A DNA stretch of 64,000 bases from Yoonia sp. BS5-3 (GCF_038069655.2 NZ_CP150951.2:930001-994000); one strand, 5' to 3'. Numbered from the stretch's first letter, positions 28,657 to 38,201 are shown. Notes: a model not told the origin generated them from the letters alone. Program-made: numbers and translations.

Positions 28657-30153
28657 TTAACGCAGACGCTGCCCATTGGCCAAAACATGACCTTCAGCAT
28701 TGATTTCCAGCTTGGATTCCAGACGGTCATCGCCAGTTGAGCGTGCAAACATGCCCATCATCATGCGCGGCGCCATCAAATCCTGCTCGGCAATCAGGCC
28801 CATGGCAACAAGGTTGTCCATCAACCCGTTGATGCCGCTTCCCTCGATGACCACATCCCCTTCTGGCTTTGGCAGCGGGGCAAAGGTGGTCATATCGCTG
28901 CTGTCAAAGGTGAATTCACCAACGCCGGTCACAGCTGCGCCTGCAACACTGACATTCAACCGATCCAACGAAACAGATTCCAATTCAAACGGCATATCGT
29001 TTGAATAGATCAGGTCTTCGGGGTTCAGCATGTCGATCAATGGTTTCGCAAGACCAGAAATGGCAAACTGAACGGTCGCAGGATCGCGGGGCAGGACGGT
29101 GCCTGGGTCAAACAAGTTCCAAACCAAATCATTCAGCGTCAGATCGACCAAATCGAGGCTGAGACCAAATTCACGTGCTTCCTCGGACTTAGACAAAGGC
29201 ATTTCGAAAGCGACACCGTACTGGGCCAAGCCGACTTCAACCGGGAATGGCAGCTGGCTTGCGGTGACATTCACAGCGAGGTCATTGAGCGCAACATCAT
29301 AAGAAATCCCATCATTTGAGAAATCCATATCCAAAGTCGTCTCGCCATTGCTCGCGGATCCGGCGAGCTGATCGCCATCGACATCAATGTCAAAAATGCC
29401 GGCCATATTGTCGACCGCGTAGTTGATGCGATAGGACAGGCCATCCGCAAATGCAGCCTCTGGATTTTCCATATCAAAATCGAGCGGCACAACCGCCTGA
29501 CCCTCCATGTTAAACCCTTCATATTTGCCGCTGATCGTGACGTATTCACCATCACTTTCGGGGATTGCCACATCGACCAACAAATCAAGCGAGGCCATCG
29601 AACCCTCAAAATCGACGGTGCGCATGTCGTTGACCTGCATGTTGTAGACGCTTCGCACATCATTGGCCACGAAACGCGCATCGGCGGTAAAGGTTTCATC
29701 ACCTTCCGTAATGTCGACCAACGCAAAGGTATAAGTGTCAGCGCGCAAATCATAGCTAAGCGCGCCAGGATCACCGCTGACAATCATTTCAAAGCCGGTT
29801 TGGCTCACTTCGAAATTTACTTCGAGGCCGAAATCATCCTTTAGTGACGCTGGAAAGCTGTCTTCCATCGTGACAGCAACCGAACCATCACCCTGCTCAA
29901 CGAATGTGACATCACCCAGGTCAATGTCGATAGTAACATCTTCATCAGAGAAATTGACGACCAGATCGCTGACGGTCAGCGTATCACCAGACTGATTTTC
30001 ACCGCCGATAGACACAGCATCTTCGCCATAAATGGCGATCTGGGCTTTCCAATCTTCCCAAACCTCAGCGGCGGTCACATCAGCCTGTGCCGCACCACCT
30101 GCAATCAATGCAGCGCCACAAACGGCACCTTTTAATCCGGCTGAATATTTCAT
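28657..30153 (-). CDS. DUF2125-type secreted protein
   Basis: 498 aa with a signal peptide (residues 1-24, AAQA) and AAAGGGA upstream of the ATG. The rest is an acidic, beta-rich repeat-like protein with many alternating hydrophobic strands (V-x-I-D-I-D-L, VNFEVSQTGF and similar), matching the alphaproteobacterial DUF2125 family. It probably forms an extended beta structure in the periplasm or outer membrane. The function is unknown. It is divergent from the SDR gene at 30273. Confidence 0.8.
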   Translation of the reverse strand: MKYSAGLKGAVCGAALIAGGAAQADVTAAEVWEDWKAQIAIYGEDAVSIGGENQSGDTLTVSDLVVNFSDEDVTIDIDLGDVTFVEQGDGSVAVTMEDSFPASLKDDFGLEVNFEVSQTGFEMIVSGDPGALSYDLRADTYTFALVDITEGDETFTADARFVANDVRSVYNMQVNDMRTVDFEGSMASLDLLVDVAIPESDGEYVTISGKYEGFNMEGQAVVPLDFDMENPEAAFADGLSYRINYAVDNMAGIFDIDVDGDQLAGSASNGETTLDMDFSNDGISYDVALNDLAVNVTASQLPFPVEVGLAQYGVAFEMPLSKSEEAREFGLSLDLVDLTLNDLVWNLFDPGTVLPRDPATVQFAISGLAKPLIDMLNPEDLIYSNDMPFELESVSLDRLNVSVAGAAVTGVGEFTFDSSDMTTFAPLPKPEGDVVIEGSGINGLMDNLVAMGLIAEQDLMAPRMMMGMFARSTGDDRLESKLEINAEGHVLANGQRLR

Positions 30154-30272
30154 TAAAAAATCCCTTTCGTTATGTCTCTTTCACCGCTCCCCCCTGACCC
30201 GTATCATGGCCCAAAGAGAGTCCTATCAAACCATTAGATAGCGACAGGAAACCTGAATCGAAAGGGACCGGC

Positions 30273-31031
30273 ATGAAAAAGATTGATATGGTGGGGAAAA
30301 CCGTACTTATCACCGGCGCAAGTCGCGGGATCGGTGCCGCCGCTGCGCGGGCCTTTGCCGATGCGGGGGCGAATGTTGCGCTGGTCGCGCGCGGCACCGA
30401 CGAGATTGCGCAAATCGCAGGCGAAATTGGTCCGAACGCTTTGGCCATTCCATGCGATGTTTCGCGCTTTGCCGAAGTCGAAAAAGCCATCGCCGCGACC
30501 GCCCAGACCTTTGGTGGGCTTGATGTGCTGATTAACAATGCAGGCGCCATCGACCCGATCGGGCATCTGGTGCAGACCGACCCCGAAGCCTGGGGGCGAA
30601 CGATCGATATCAACCTCAAAGGGGTGATGTATGGCATGCGTGCCGCCATGCCAGGCATGATTGCGCAGGGGCATGGGACGATTATCAATATTTCATCGGG
30701 TGCAGCACATGGACCCGTGGAAGGTTGGACCGCATATTGCAGCTCAAAGGCGGGGGCATTCATGTTGACCCGTGCCGCCGATCTGGAAGCCCGCGAAAAA
30801 GGGTTGCGCGTATTGGGCTTGTCGCCCGGCACAGTGGCCACCCAGATGCAGCGCGATATCAAAGCATCCGGGATCAACCCGGTCAGCCAATTGGATTGGT
30901 CCGTCCACATCCCGCCCGAATGGCCAGCACAGGCCCTGCTATGGATGTGCACGCCCGAGGCCGATGCGTTTCTGGGACAAGATGTTAGCCTGCGCGATGA
31001 AGATATTCGGGCCAAGGTCGGCCTATCGTGA
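30273..31031 (+). CDS. short-chain dehydrogenase/reductase (SDR)
   Basis: 252 aa classical SDR. The cofactor motif TGASRGIG (residues 13-20), LINNAG, and the catalytic S...YCSSK pattern are intact. The NADP/NAD preference is not clear. AAAGGGA precedes the ATG. It overlaps the enoyl-CoA hydratase gene by 4 bases, which suggests a shared role in acyl-CoA or hydroxy-acid metabolism, for example as 3-hydroxyacyl dehydrogenase; this is inferred from context. Confidence 0.88.
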   Translation: MKKIDMVGKTVLITGASRGIGAAAARAFADAGANVALVARGTDEIAQIAGEIGPNALAIPCDVSRFAEVEKAIAATAQTFGGLDVLINNAGAIDPIGHLVQTDPEAWGRTIDINLKGVMYGMRAAMPGMIAQGHGTIINISSGAAHGPVEGWTAYCSSKAGAFMLTRAADLEAREKGLRVLGLSPGTVATQMQRDIKASGINPVSQLDWSVHIPPEWPAQALLWMCTPEADAFLGQDVSLRDEDIRAKVGLS

Positions 31032-31630
31032 TCAGTTACGAAAGAGATGGGGATCTTTGGATCGTCACCATCAACCGCCCCGAAAAGGCAGGCGCCCTAA
31101 GCCGGAAAATGCTGGGCGATCTGGCCGACATTGTCGAAAACGCAACCACCTGCAAGGCCTTGATCCTGACCGGCACAGGCAAGGTTTTTAGCGCAGGCGC
31201 CGATCTGGACGAAGCTTATGCCGGGCTTGCCACCGATCCTCTTTGGGAGCGGGTGTCATCGGCTGTTGCCGCTGTGCCGGGGCTGACAATCGCTGCGCTG
31301 AACGGGACTGTGGCAGGCGGGGCGTTTGGAATGACCCTGGCTTGCGATTTGCGGATTGCAGTGCCGGGCGCGCAGTTCTTTTACCCTGTGATGCGGCTTG
31401 GCTTTCGGCCGCCACCCTCCGATCCAAAGCGGTTGAAGGCACTGATCGGCCCGTCCCGGGCAAAGATGATCCTGACGGCCGGGCAAAGGATCAGCGCCCA
31501 GCAAGCCGCGGACTGGGGGCTGATCGACCGCATGGTGCCCAAGGATATTGTGCAGGAGGCCAAGCTGCTTGCCAAAGACGCCCTGAACGCCGAGCTGTCC
31601 CATATTAACGGCATCAAACAGATGATCTGA
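31028..31630 (+). CDS. enoyl-CoA hydratase/isomerase family protein (short)
   Basis: 200 aa from a GTG that overlaps the SDR stop. Crotonase motifs are clear: FSAGADLDEA for the first oxyanion residue and NGTVAGGAFGMTLACDLRIA for the second. The usual catalytic Glu pair is not obvious, and the protein is about 60 residues shorter than normal (about 260), ending soon after the AADWGLIDRMV segment. It may have a modified activity such as isomerase or hydrolase. Cytoplasmic. Confidence 0.85.
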   Translation: MISYERDGDLWIVTINRPEKAGALSRKMLGDLADIVENATTCKALILTGTGKVFSAGADLDEAYAGLATDPLWERVSSAVAAVPGLTIAALNGTVAGGAFGMTLACDLRIAVPGAQFFYPVMRLGFRPPPSDPKRLKALIGPSRAKMILTAGQRISAQQAADWGLIDRMVPKDIVQEAKLLAKDALNAELSHINGIKQMI

Positions 31631-31696
31631 ACCGGGCCGGTTGTCCTTTGCCCAGTTTGACGACAAAAAAGGGATACCAGAACGGGGTGGATACGC

Positions 31697-33007
31697 ATGG
31701 AAGAAGACCTGCCATTGATTGAACAAGCCAGAGCCGCATTCGATCAAGGGGTGCAACTGGCCCAAGAATGGCTGTTGTCGCCCGCTGCATGGTCGCAATT
31801 CGGGCTGTTGATCGGGGCATATCTGCTGGCGCGGATCGCAAACCGAATGCTCGAAGCGCGCCTGACAAATATTTTGACACCGCCAGAGGACAGCACATCT
31901 GCTTTCGCATCCGCACGGCGCTTTGTGCTGATCTTCATCCCATTGCTACTGCCGCTTTTGGCCTATGGTTTCACCGCGATGGGCGAGGCCGTCACGCGGT
32001 CAATCTTTGGCTCAGGCGCTGTAATCGCCTTTGGGAAACGGGTCTTTTTGTTCCTGGCGGCGCGGGCGCTGGCCAAACATATCATCACCGACCCTTTCCT
32101 GAAATTGCTTGGTAAATTCGTTTTGGTGCCGGTTGCGGCACTTTATGCGTTAGGCTTTCTGGACCAGGTCCTGATCGCGCTGGACGCGACACGCGTTAGC
32201 TTGGGGAATATCAATTTCTCGGTCTTGGCGATTATACGCGGCGTGATCGCAGGCAGCGTGCTGTTCTGGCTTGGCCAATGGTCCAACTCGCAATCTGCAG
32301 CCTATATTGAAAAACAGCCGATGCGGCCTGCTATCCGACAATTGACGGCCAAAGCATCTGAGTTCGCGATCTTCGGCCTGGCCTTCCTGCTATTGACGAA
32401 CATCATGGGGATCAGCCTCAGCTCGCTCGCGATTATCGGGGGTGCTGTGGGTGTGGGGCTCGGGTTTGGTCTGCAAAAGATCGCGTCAAACTTTATCTCG
32501 GGCGTGATCCTTTTGATTGAAGGGCAGGCAACCGTTGGGGACTATGTCGAACTGGACGGCGGCGAGGCAGGGACAATCATCAAGATGACCGCCCGCGCCA
32601 CAATTCTTGAGACATTCGACGGGCGCTGGATCGTTGTTCCAAATGAGGATTTCATCACAACGCGGGTGGTCAATTATTCCGACGCTGGATCGGCCAACCG
32701 GTTAGAGGTGCCGTTCTCAGTCAGTTACGACACCGATATCAACAAAATCCCCGCCATTATCGAAGCCGCCGTGGCAACCCACCCCGGTGTACTATCAGAG
32801 CCAGAAAAGCCCGATTGCGAATTGCGTGGGTTCGGCGATAGCGGGATCGATTTTGGTGTCGAGTTCTGGGTGGAAGGCATTGATGACGGCAAGAACAAAT
32901 TTGCCTCCGATGTGCTGTTCCTGATCTGGAATGCACTGAAAGACAATGACATCGAAATCCCCTATCCGCATCGCGTGATCGAGATGAAAGGGCCCATGCC
33001 CACGTGA
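31697..33007 (+). CDS. MscS-family mechanosensitive channel, larger type
   Basis: 436 aa. Several extra N-terminal membrane helices (about 35-55, 75-100, 130-155, 170-190) precede the MscS core: pore helix IIGGAVGVGLGFGLQKIASNFISGVILLIE, beta domain EGQATVGDYVELDGGEAGTI and VPNEDFITTRVVNYS. The C-terminal alpha/beta cage ends IEIPYPHRVIEMK. It is an inner-membrane osmotic valve and the second MscS homologue in the window. It overlaps the flavoprotein gene by 4 bases (GTGA). Confidence 0.9.
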   Translation: MEEDLPLIEQARAAFDQGVQLAQEWLLSPAAWSQFGLLIGAYLLARIANRMLEARLTNILTPPEDSTSAFASARRFVLIFIPLLLPLLAYGFTAMGEAVTRSIFGSGAVIAFGKRVFLFLAARALAKHIITDPFLKLLGKFVLVPVAALYALGFLDQVLIALDATRVSLGNINFSVLAIIRGVIAGSVLFWLGQWSNSQSAAYIEKQPMRPAIRQLTAKASEFAIFGLAFLLLTNIMGISLSSLAIIGGAVGVGLGFGLQKIASNFISGVILLIEGQATVGDYVELDGGEAGTIIKMTARATILETFDGRWIVVPNEDFITTRVVNYSDAGSANRLEVPFSVSYDTDINKIPAIIEAAVATHPGVLSEPEKPDCELRGFGDSGIDFGVEFWVEGIDDGKNKFASDVLFLIWNALKDNDIEIPYPHRVIEMKGPMPT

Positions 33008-34173
33008 GCGATGCAGTTGTGATCGGGGCAGGTCCGGCAGGTCTGATGGCCGCCGAAACCCTTGGCCGGGCCGGTGTATCTGTCACAATCATTGACGCGA
33101 TGCCTTCGGTTGGGCGCAAATTCTTGATGGCCGGTAAATCGGGGCTAAACCTGACCAAGGCCGAACCGATGGACAGGTTTATCGCAGCTTTTGGCAACAT
33201 CCCCCCGGTGATGCAAAAGTCTTTGGCGGCCTTTGGTCCCGATCAGGTCATCGCCTGGGCGCATGATCTGAACCAAGCGACATTTACCGGAACAACCGGG
33301 CGAGTATTTCCCGACGCGATGAAGGCCTCGCCTTTGCTGCGTGCATGGATGGCCCGGCTTGGGGCGTTGGGCGGGTCGATACAGACCCGTTGGCGCTGGG
33401 ATGGCTGGCAAGGAACGGACCTGCGTTTTGAAACGCCGGACGGGATGCGTCTGATAAAGGCAGGGGCAACAATCCTGGCACTGGGCGGTGCAAGCTGGGC
33501 GCGTCTGGGGGCAAATGGCGCCTGGACCCGATTTTTGCCGAATGACGTGACCCCGTTTCTGCCCGCGAATATGGGGTTTGTCGTCAATTGGTCGAGCCAT
33601 ATGGCCCCCCATTTTGGCCAGCCGGTCAAGGCTGTGGGGCTGCGCGCAGGGGATAAGATAAGCCGCGGTGAATTTGTGCTGTCTGCAAAAGGCATTGAAG
33701 GCGGCGGCATCTATGCAGTCTCTCAGGCCATGCGCGCAGGGGCGCAGCTTTATCTCGATCTGCTGCCCGATTGGTCTTTGCCTCAAATACGCGATGGCTT
33801 GGCTAAACCACGGGGCAAAGCCAGCCTATCGAACCATCTGCGCAAAGTGTTGCGGCTTGACCCCCTACGCCTGGCCCTTTTGAACGAATTTGGGCGCCCC
33901 TTTCCAGATGATTTGGCGGGTTTGATAAAGGCGCTTCCGATGACGCATCAGGGTCCGCGCCCCATCGATCAGGCCATTTCGACAGCCGGGGGGCTACGTT
34001 TTGACGCTTTGGACGACAATCTGATGCTACGGGGCCGCCCGGGCGTGTTTTGCGCTGGTGAAATGCTGGATTGGGAAGCGCCCACGGGCGGTTATTTGAT
34101 CACCGGATGTCTGGCAACGGGCCGCTGGGCGGGGCTGGGCGCCGCTGATTATCTAAGGGCGTCCAAAAGATAG
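33004..34173 (+). CDS. HI0933/BaiN-like flavoprotein (TIGR03862-type)
   Basis: 389 aa from a GTG that overlaps the preceding stop. It has a single N-terminal FAD fold (VVIGAGPAGLMAAETLGRAG, residues 4-23), then AMPSVGRKFLMAGKSGLNLT, GGASWARLGANG and a C-terminal DWEAPTGGYLITGCLATG flavin motif. The pattern fits the TIGR03862 subgroup of the HI0933 flavoprotein family, NAD(P)/FAD-dependent oxidoreductases of uncertain substrate. Cytoplasmic. Its coupling to a mechanosensitive channel is probably only positional. Confidence 0.85.
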   Translation: MSDAVVIGAGPAGLMAAETLGRAGVSVTIIDAMPSVGRKFLMAGKSGLNLTKAEPMDRFIAAFGNIPPVMQKSLAAFGPDQVIAWAHDLNQATFTGTTGRVFPDAMKASPLLRAWMARLGALGGSIQTRWRWDGWQGTDLRFETPDGMRLIKAGATILALGGASWARLGANGAWTRFLPNDVTPFLPANMGFVVNWSSHMAPHFGQPVKAVGLRAGDKISRGEFVLSAKGIEGGGIYAVSQAMRAGAQLYLDLLPDWSLPQIRDGLAKPRGKASLSNHLRKVLRLDPLRLALLNEFGRPFPDDLAGLIKALPMTHQGPRPIDQAISTAGGLRFDALDDNLMLRGRPGVFCAGEMLDWEAPTGGYLITGCLATGRWAGLGAADYLRASKR

Positions 34174-34205
34174 CACCTTGCGGTGTCATCCCGCGATTTG
34201 GTCGA

Positions 34206-34868
34206 TCATGCGACCAAAAGCAGCTCCGCGGGTTGAAATCCGTAAAAATCCAAATCCCATTGATAGCGGTCTTCGATCATGCGCGTGGCCTCGGGGCTGT
34301 AACGCGCGCTAACAGGTTGATGAACCCGTAGCGTATCAATCGGACGCGCCCCGAAATGAGGTTTGATCCCGATATTATGGAAAATCTCGGGCAAATCCCG
34401 TTCGGCCGTTTCGGCCTTCACCACATGTGTAACCCGGTCCTGACACCAATCAAGGGCCGACCATGCGCCAAAACGGCGCCAACGGGGTCCGGCAGCTGTC
34501 ATAGCGGCCCCATTTCCATTCGGCCGGGTACCGGCCAGCCAGGTGGTAAAATCGGGTACCGTCACGCCGACGCGCCGACGCATCCGCCAAACCCGGTCAG
34601 TCGCGGCAATACGGTCATAAAGCTGCGCCATCTTCGTCAAGGGGTTTCGGACAATCGCGACGCGCGTGTAATTGCGGAAGGCGTAGCCCGCCATATCAAA
34701 GGCCAGCTCAGCCTCTGCCGGGGACATACCTTGGAAAAAATGGCTTCCCATGCCTTTATGGCGCTGAAGCGGCTGATCCATCCATGGTAGAAGCGCATGG
34801 GTCATCCATGGGCAAGCGCCCATCGGATCTGGAAACAGAATGAAACGGTAACGATGTGATACTAACAT
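34206..34868 (-). CDS. sulfotransferase-family-like protein
   Basis: 220 aa from the ATG at 34868, chosen because MLVSHRYRFILFPDPM resembles the start of bacterial sulfotransferase-family proteins (I-S-H-K-Y-K-F-I-F). The RNPLTKMAQLYDRI segment (about residue 72) fits the 3'-phosphate-binding R-x-P motif of PAPS enzymes. The P-loop near the N-terminus (PMGACPW) is atypical, so activity is doubtful. Starts up to 34994 are open but would overlap the CtrA-like box. Divergent from the YjbH gene, so it may modify an exported polysaccharide; this is inference. Confidence 0.5.
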   Translation of the reverse strand: MLVSHRYRFILFPDPMGACPWMTHALLPWMDQPLQRHKGMGSHFFQGMSPAEAELAFDMAGYAFRNYTRVAIVRNPLTKMAQLYDRIAATDRVWRMRRRVGVTVPDFTTWLAGTRPNGNGAAMTAAGPRWRRFGAWSALDWCQDRVTHVVKAETAERDLPEIFHNIGIKPHFGARPIDTLRVHQPVSARYSPEATRMIEDRYQWDLDFYGFQPAELLLVA

Positions 34869-34891
34869 ACAGAAACTTTGCGGCATATTAG

Positions 34892-34907
34892 TTAACAAAC
34901 CATTTAC
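34892..34907. promoter_or_regulatory. CtrA-like box upstream of yjbH
   Basis: TTAAC-N6-TTTAC differs by one base from the alphaproteobacterial CtrA consensus TTAAC-N6-TTAAC. It lies 105 bp before the yjbH start and just upstream of the divergent sulfotransferase-like gene. Confidence 0.35.
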
Positions 34908-35012
34908 ACGCATAAGGTGTGTTTTTGTTGCAGGAATTCCATCAAGATCATTGACCATTTCCAAGTTGCCCGCAGCGCGGTAGACCTTGCGCATCTATCG
35001 GGTGGAGTGACC

Positions 35013-37136
35013 ATGACAAAAAGAGCCGTTTTTCTGATAGCATCGGCCTTGCCGCTTATCTGGGGTGCCGCAGCGCAGGCGCAGGATGTCCCTATCAACT
35101 ACTCGCTTTTTGGCACGCCAGGGCTGTTGGATATGCCGTCGGCCCATACTGCGCCCGAAGGCACATTGGCCACATCTTTATCCTATCAAGAAGGGCTGCT
35201 GCGCGCCACGGCAACGTTCCAATTGACAAACCGGCTGTCGGCCAGCGCCCGTTATTCTATCGTCGATTTATATAATGATGACGCCACCGCCGTTGAAACA
35301 GGCGAGTTTGAGCGCAGCTTTGATCTACATTACCGATTAAATAACGAAGGCACCTATCTGCCGGCCTTTGCCGTCGGGATCAGAGATATGTTCACGCCGG
35401 GCGCGTTTTCATCCGAATATATCGTGGCCACGAAATCGATTGGTGATCGGTTGACTGTCACAGGCGGCATCGGATGGGGGGCCATGGGCACGCGCGATAG
35501 TTTCAGCAACCCGTTTTCCGGTCTCGATGACCGGCCTGTCTTTGTCGATACAGGCGAGGTTGGCGGGCAGCTTGGCTCTGACTATTGGTTTCGCGGGGAA
35601 GCTGCAGCCTTTGGCGGTGTCACCTATCAGCTCAATGAAAAATGGGGTTTTGTGGGCGAATATTCGTCGATTGCCTATCCGCAAACAGGCCTATCGCCCG
35701 CTTTAGAGGCGGAATCGCCCTATAATCTTAGCGTCATCTATCGGCCACGCCCGGGCGTCCAACTGTCGCTTGCATCGCTTTATGGAAGCGAAGTTGCCCT
35801 GTCTGGCACATTTACGCTGAACGCAAATAATCGCCCAAGCCTGAGCGGTTTTGAAAAGGCCCCTGCCCCGATCAAAGGCCGCAGCGCCGCTGAGCGCCAT
35901 GAGACCACATGGGATCGCAGCACCCTGCCCGAAGCAGGTTTGCGCAACGCCATGAGCGCCCTGTTGGATATCGAGGGGCTGACCCTGACCGGTCTGGACG
36001 TCACCGACACCACGGCGCGGGTGCGTTATACCAACGGGCGGTTCAGATCAGATGCCCAAGCCATGGGCCGGGTCGCACGGATGATGACGCAAGTCATGCC
36101 AAACTCGGTTGAGACTTTCATCCTTGAACCCGAAGCACGGGGTATTCCGCTGTCAGCGGCCACCTTTGCCCGGTCCGATCTGGAAAACCTGGAAACACGG
36201 CCCGGTGCGGCTGCAGCCTCTTTCCAACGGGCCATGTTTGGGGATGCGGGCCAGGTTGGCGATGTAACCCGGGTTGACGCTGATGAGGGCGGCTTTAGCT
36301 GGGGGCTTAGCCCTTATCTGTCGATCAACGCATTCAGCAGTGACGGATCGGTAAGCGTCGACACCGGGCTTAACCTGAAAGGCCGGTATGAATTCTCACC
36401 CCGGCTTGTCGCTTCAGGAACCATCCGGCAAAGCTTTATCAAGGCAGATCCCGCCGATCCAGGCGTGGATACCGATGATATTCAAAATGTCCGCACCAAT
36501 GGGTCATTCTATGGCGATGACGGGGTGCCGGTTTTGCAGAACCTTACGCTGGCCTATTTCGGCCGCCCTGCACCAAATTTCTACAGCCGGGCCACTGTCG
36601 GCTATCTTGAAGGAATGTATGGCGGCATCTCGACCGAGCTGCTTTGGAAACCCGTCGAAAGCCGGTTCGGGCTGGGGGGCGAGCTGAACTATGTCGCGCA
36701 GCGCGACACGGATATGGCATTCGGGTTTGACGAATTCGACTATGATGTCGTCACCGGGCACCTGTCCGCCTATTACGACCTTGGAAACGGGTACCATACC
36801 CAGCTTGATGTGGGGCGTTATCTGGCGGGCGACTGGGGGGCGACCGTGTCGGTGGATCGCGAATATGACAACGGTGTCCGGGTCGGCGCTTACTTCACGC
36901 AAACCGAGCTGAGCTACGACGATTTCGGGTCAGGGTCCTATAACAAGGGCGTGCGCATCTCGATCCCGCAGGATTTCTTGACGGGCAACCCCAGCACTAG
37001 CAGCTATGGAACGACCATTCGGACACGGGTCGGCGACGGCGGGGCACGTGTTCAGGTGGATGGGCGGCTTTACGATATCGTGCGCGATGCACATACCAGC
37101 GATCTGGAAGATACATGGGGACGGTTCTGGCGATGA
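35013..37136 (+). CDS. YjbH-domain outer-membrane exopolysaccharide protein
   Basis: 707 aa from the ATG at 35013 (GGTGGAG upstream) with a signal peptide ending AQA. Landmarks of the YjbH/GfcD family include SLFGTPGLLDMPSAHTAPEG near the N-terminus, a middle domain with IEGLTLTGLDVTDTTARVRY, and a long C-terminal beta-barrel-like region (YFGRPAPNFYSRATVGYLEGMYGG; LDVGRYLAGDWGATVSVDREYDNG). It is thought to act in secretion of an exopolysaccharide across the outer membrane. The YjbF lipoprotein gene overlaps its end by 4 bases. No polysaccharide synthesis genes are nearby. Confidence 0.85.
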   Translation: MTKRAVFLIASALPLIWGAAAQAQDVPINYSLFGTPGLLDMPSAHTAPEGTLATSLSYQEGLLRATATFQLTNRLSASARYSIVDLYNDDATAVETGEFERSFDLHYRLNNEGTYLPAFAVGIRDMFTPGAFSSEYIVATKSIGDRLTVTGGIGWGAMGTRDSFSNPFSGLDDRPVFVDTGEVGGQLGSDYWFRGEAAAFGGVTYQLNEKWGFVGEYSSIAYPQTGLSPALEAESPYNLSVIYRPRPGVQLSLASLYGSEVALSGTFTLNANNRPSLSGFEKAPAPIKGRSAAERHETTWDRSTLPEAGLRNAMSALLDIEGLTLTGLDVTDTTARVRYTNGRFRSDAQAMGRVARMMTQVMPNSVETFILEPEARGIPLSAATFARSDLENLETRPGAAAASFQRAMFGDAGQVGDVTRVDADEGGFSWGLSPYLSINAFSSDGSVSVDTGLNLKGRYEFSPRLVASGTIRQSFIKADPADPGVDTDDIQNVRTNGSFYGDDGVPVLQNLTLAYFGRPAPNFYSRATVGYLEGMYGGISTELLWKPVESRFGLGGELNYVAQRDTDMAFGFDEFDYDVVTGHLSAYYDLGNGYHTQLDVGRYLAGDWGATVSVDREYDNGVRVGAYFTQTELSYDDFGSGSYNKGVRISIPQDFLTGNPSTSSYGTTIRTRVGDGGARVQVDGRLYDIVRDAHTSDLEDTWGRFWR

Positions 37137-37795
37137 TCCATAGTTTCAAGAATATCATTCTGGCCGCTGCAATTGCTGGTCTGACGGCATGCGGATCAAT
37201 CGGTGATGACGGGGTCGGCGCACAACTGGCGGATGTTGCGACGGGGCTTGTCTCTGGCCAGTCTGCCGAAGCGGCACCAAGCGCGGCGGTGATCACCGAA
37301 GAGGAATTGGTCAATAATCCGGGCAAGTTCATGCGGGTGAATATGCGCCGGCTGGACCGTTGGGATACGATGGTGCCTGCGGCGACAAATGGGGCACGCG
37401 TCACCTGGGTGGATAGCGAAAATAATACGGTTACGCTGGAAAACGGGATCATTGTCGCAACCCGCGGCTTGCCCCGTGACATCATGGGGGCAAGCGCAAA
37501 TGGGACTTGGGCTGCGATCCGCGCGGGTGGCGGAAACGCGCAAAGAACGCATGAATTCCTGGATGACAATGACCAGATTTCGCAAGAACTGTTGCAATGC
37601 AGCATCGATTTTAAGGGGGCAGACACGGTCAATCGGCTCAGCCAATCGCTGAATTCGCGCAAATTTGAAGAGATTTGTCGCGGCGAAACGCTCCAATTGA
37701 CCAATATTTATTGGCTAAATGGCTCTGGACAGCTTCTGCGCAGCCTTCAAGCGATTTCACCGGATGCCGGATATTTGCAAATCGATATCTTCTGA
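37133..37795 (+). CDS. YjbF-family lipoprotein
   Basis: About 220 aa. The signal peptide ends in a lipobox LTAC, so the mature N-terminal Cys is lipidated. The rest has the YjbF/GfcB features: TWVDSENNTVTLENGIIVATRGLPRDIMGA and a C-terminal DAGYLQIDIF. It pairs with YjbH in the E. coli yjb and gfc capsule-related operons. The ATG at 37133 overlaps the YjbH stop. An ATG at 37115 with GGAAG upstream is also possible and would extend the signal peptide by six residues. Confidence 0.8.
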   Translation: MIHSFKNIILAAAIAGLTACGSIGDDGVGAQLADVATGLVSGQSAEAAPSAAVITEEELVNNPGKFMRVNMRRLDRWDTMVPAATNGARVTWVDSENNTVTLENGIIVATRGLPRDIMGASANGTWAAIRAGGGNAQRTHEFLDDNDQISQELLQCSIDFKGADTVNRLSQSLNSRKFEEICRGETLQLTNIYWLNGSGQLLRSLQAISPDAGYLQIDIF

Positions 37796-37901
37796 AGTTT
37801 TACGCCCACCCCCTTGGTTTTTGCGTAAGGGCCTGATTTAAGGAAGCAATGTGGCGAGCCCCCGGGCTTTCGCCCGACTACGCATTAATTGGAGTACCGA
37901 C

Positions 37902-38126
37902 ATGCGCTTTACAACAACTCTCGCCGCCGCAGCCGCTCTGGCTGTTTCCGGTTTCGCCGCTCAGGCTGGTGGTCTTTCTGACGAAGTCATGGAAGCACCT
38001 GTCGTAGCAGTTGAGCCTGCACCCGAGCCAGCAGGTTCGTCCATCAACAGCACATACGTGATCGTTGGTGTTCTGGCTGCTCTGGTTATCGCAGCTGCAG
38101 TTGCCGCTGAAGACGACGACGAATAA
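37902..38126 (+). CDS. small secreted/membrane protein, 74 aa
   Basis: A signal peptide (residues 1-22, AQA) precedes a Pro/Glu/Val-rich spacer, a hydrophobic helix (about 50-67, YVIVGVLAALVIAAAVA) and an acidic tail EDDDE. The ATG at 37902 has GGAG upstream. Codons look highly biased, suggesting high expression. It sits just downstream of YjbH/YjbF, in the role of the small YjbE protein of enteric yjbEFGH operons, but shares no clear sequence with it. A small hairpin, CGGGC-tttc-GCCCG, lies in its 5' leader at 37863-37876. Function unknown. Confidence 0.65.
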   Translation: MRFTTTLAAAAALAVSGFAAQAGGLSDEVMEAPVVAVEPAPEPAGSSINSTYVIVGVLAALVIAAAVAAEDDDE

Positions 38127-38160
38127 GTCTCTGGCGCAGATCGCGCCTGTTAGATTTTGT

Positions 38161-38195
38161 ACACAAGGCAGGCTTCGGTCTGCCTTGTGTCGTTT
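38161..38195. terminator. terminator between the 74-aa protein gene and holA
   Basis: An 11-bp perfect stem (ACACAAGGCAG with CTGCCTTGTGT at 38180-38190), an 8-nt loop and CGTTTT on the plus strand, between convergent genes. Confidence 0.88.
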
Positions 38196-38201
38196 TAGGA
38201 C

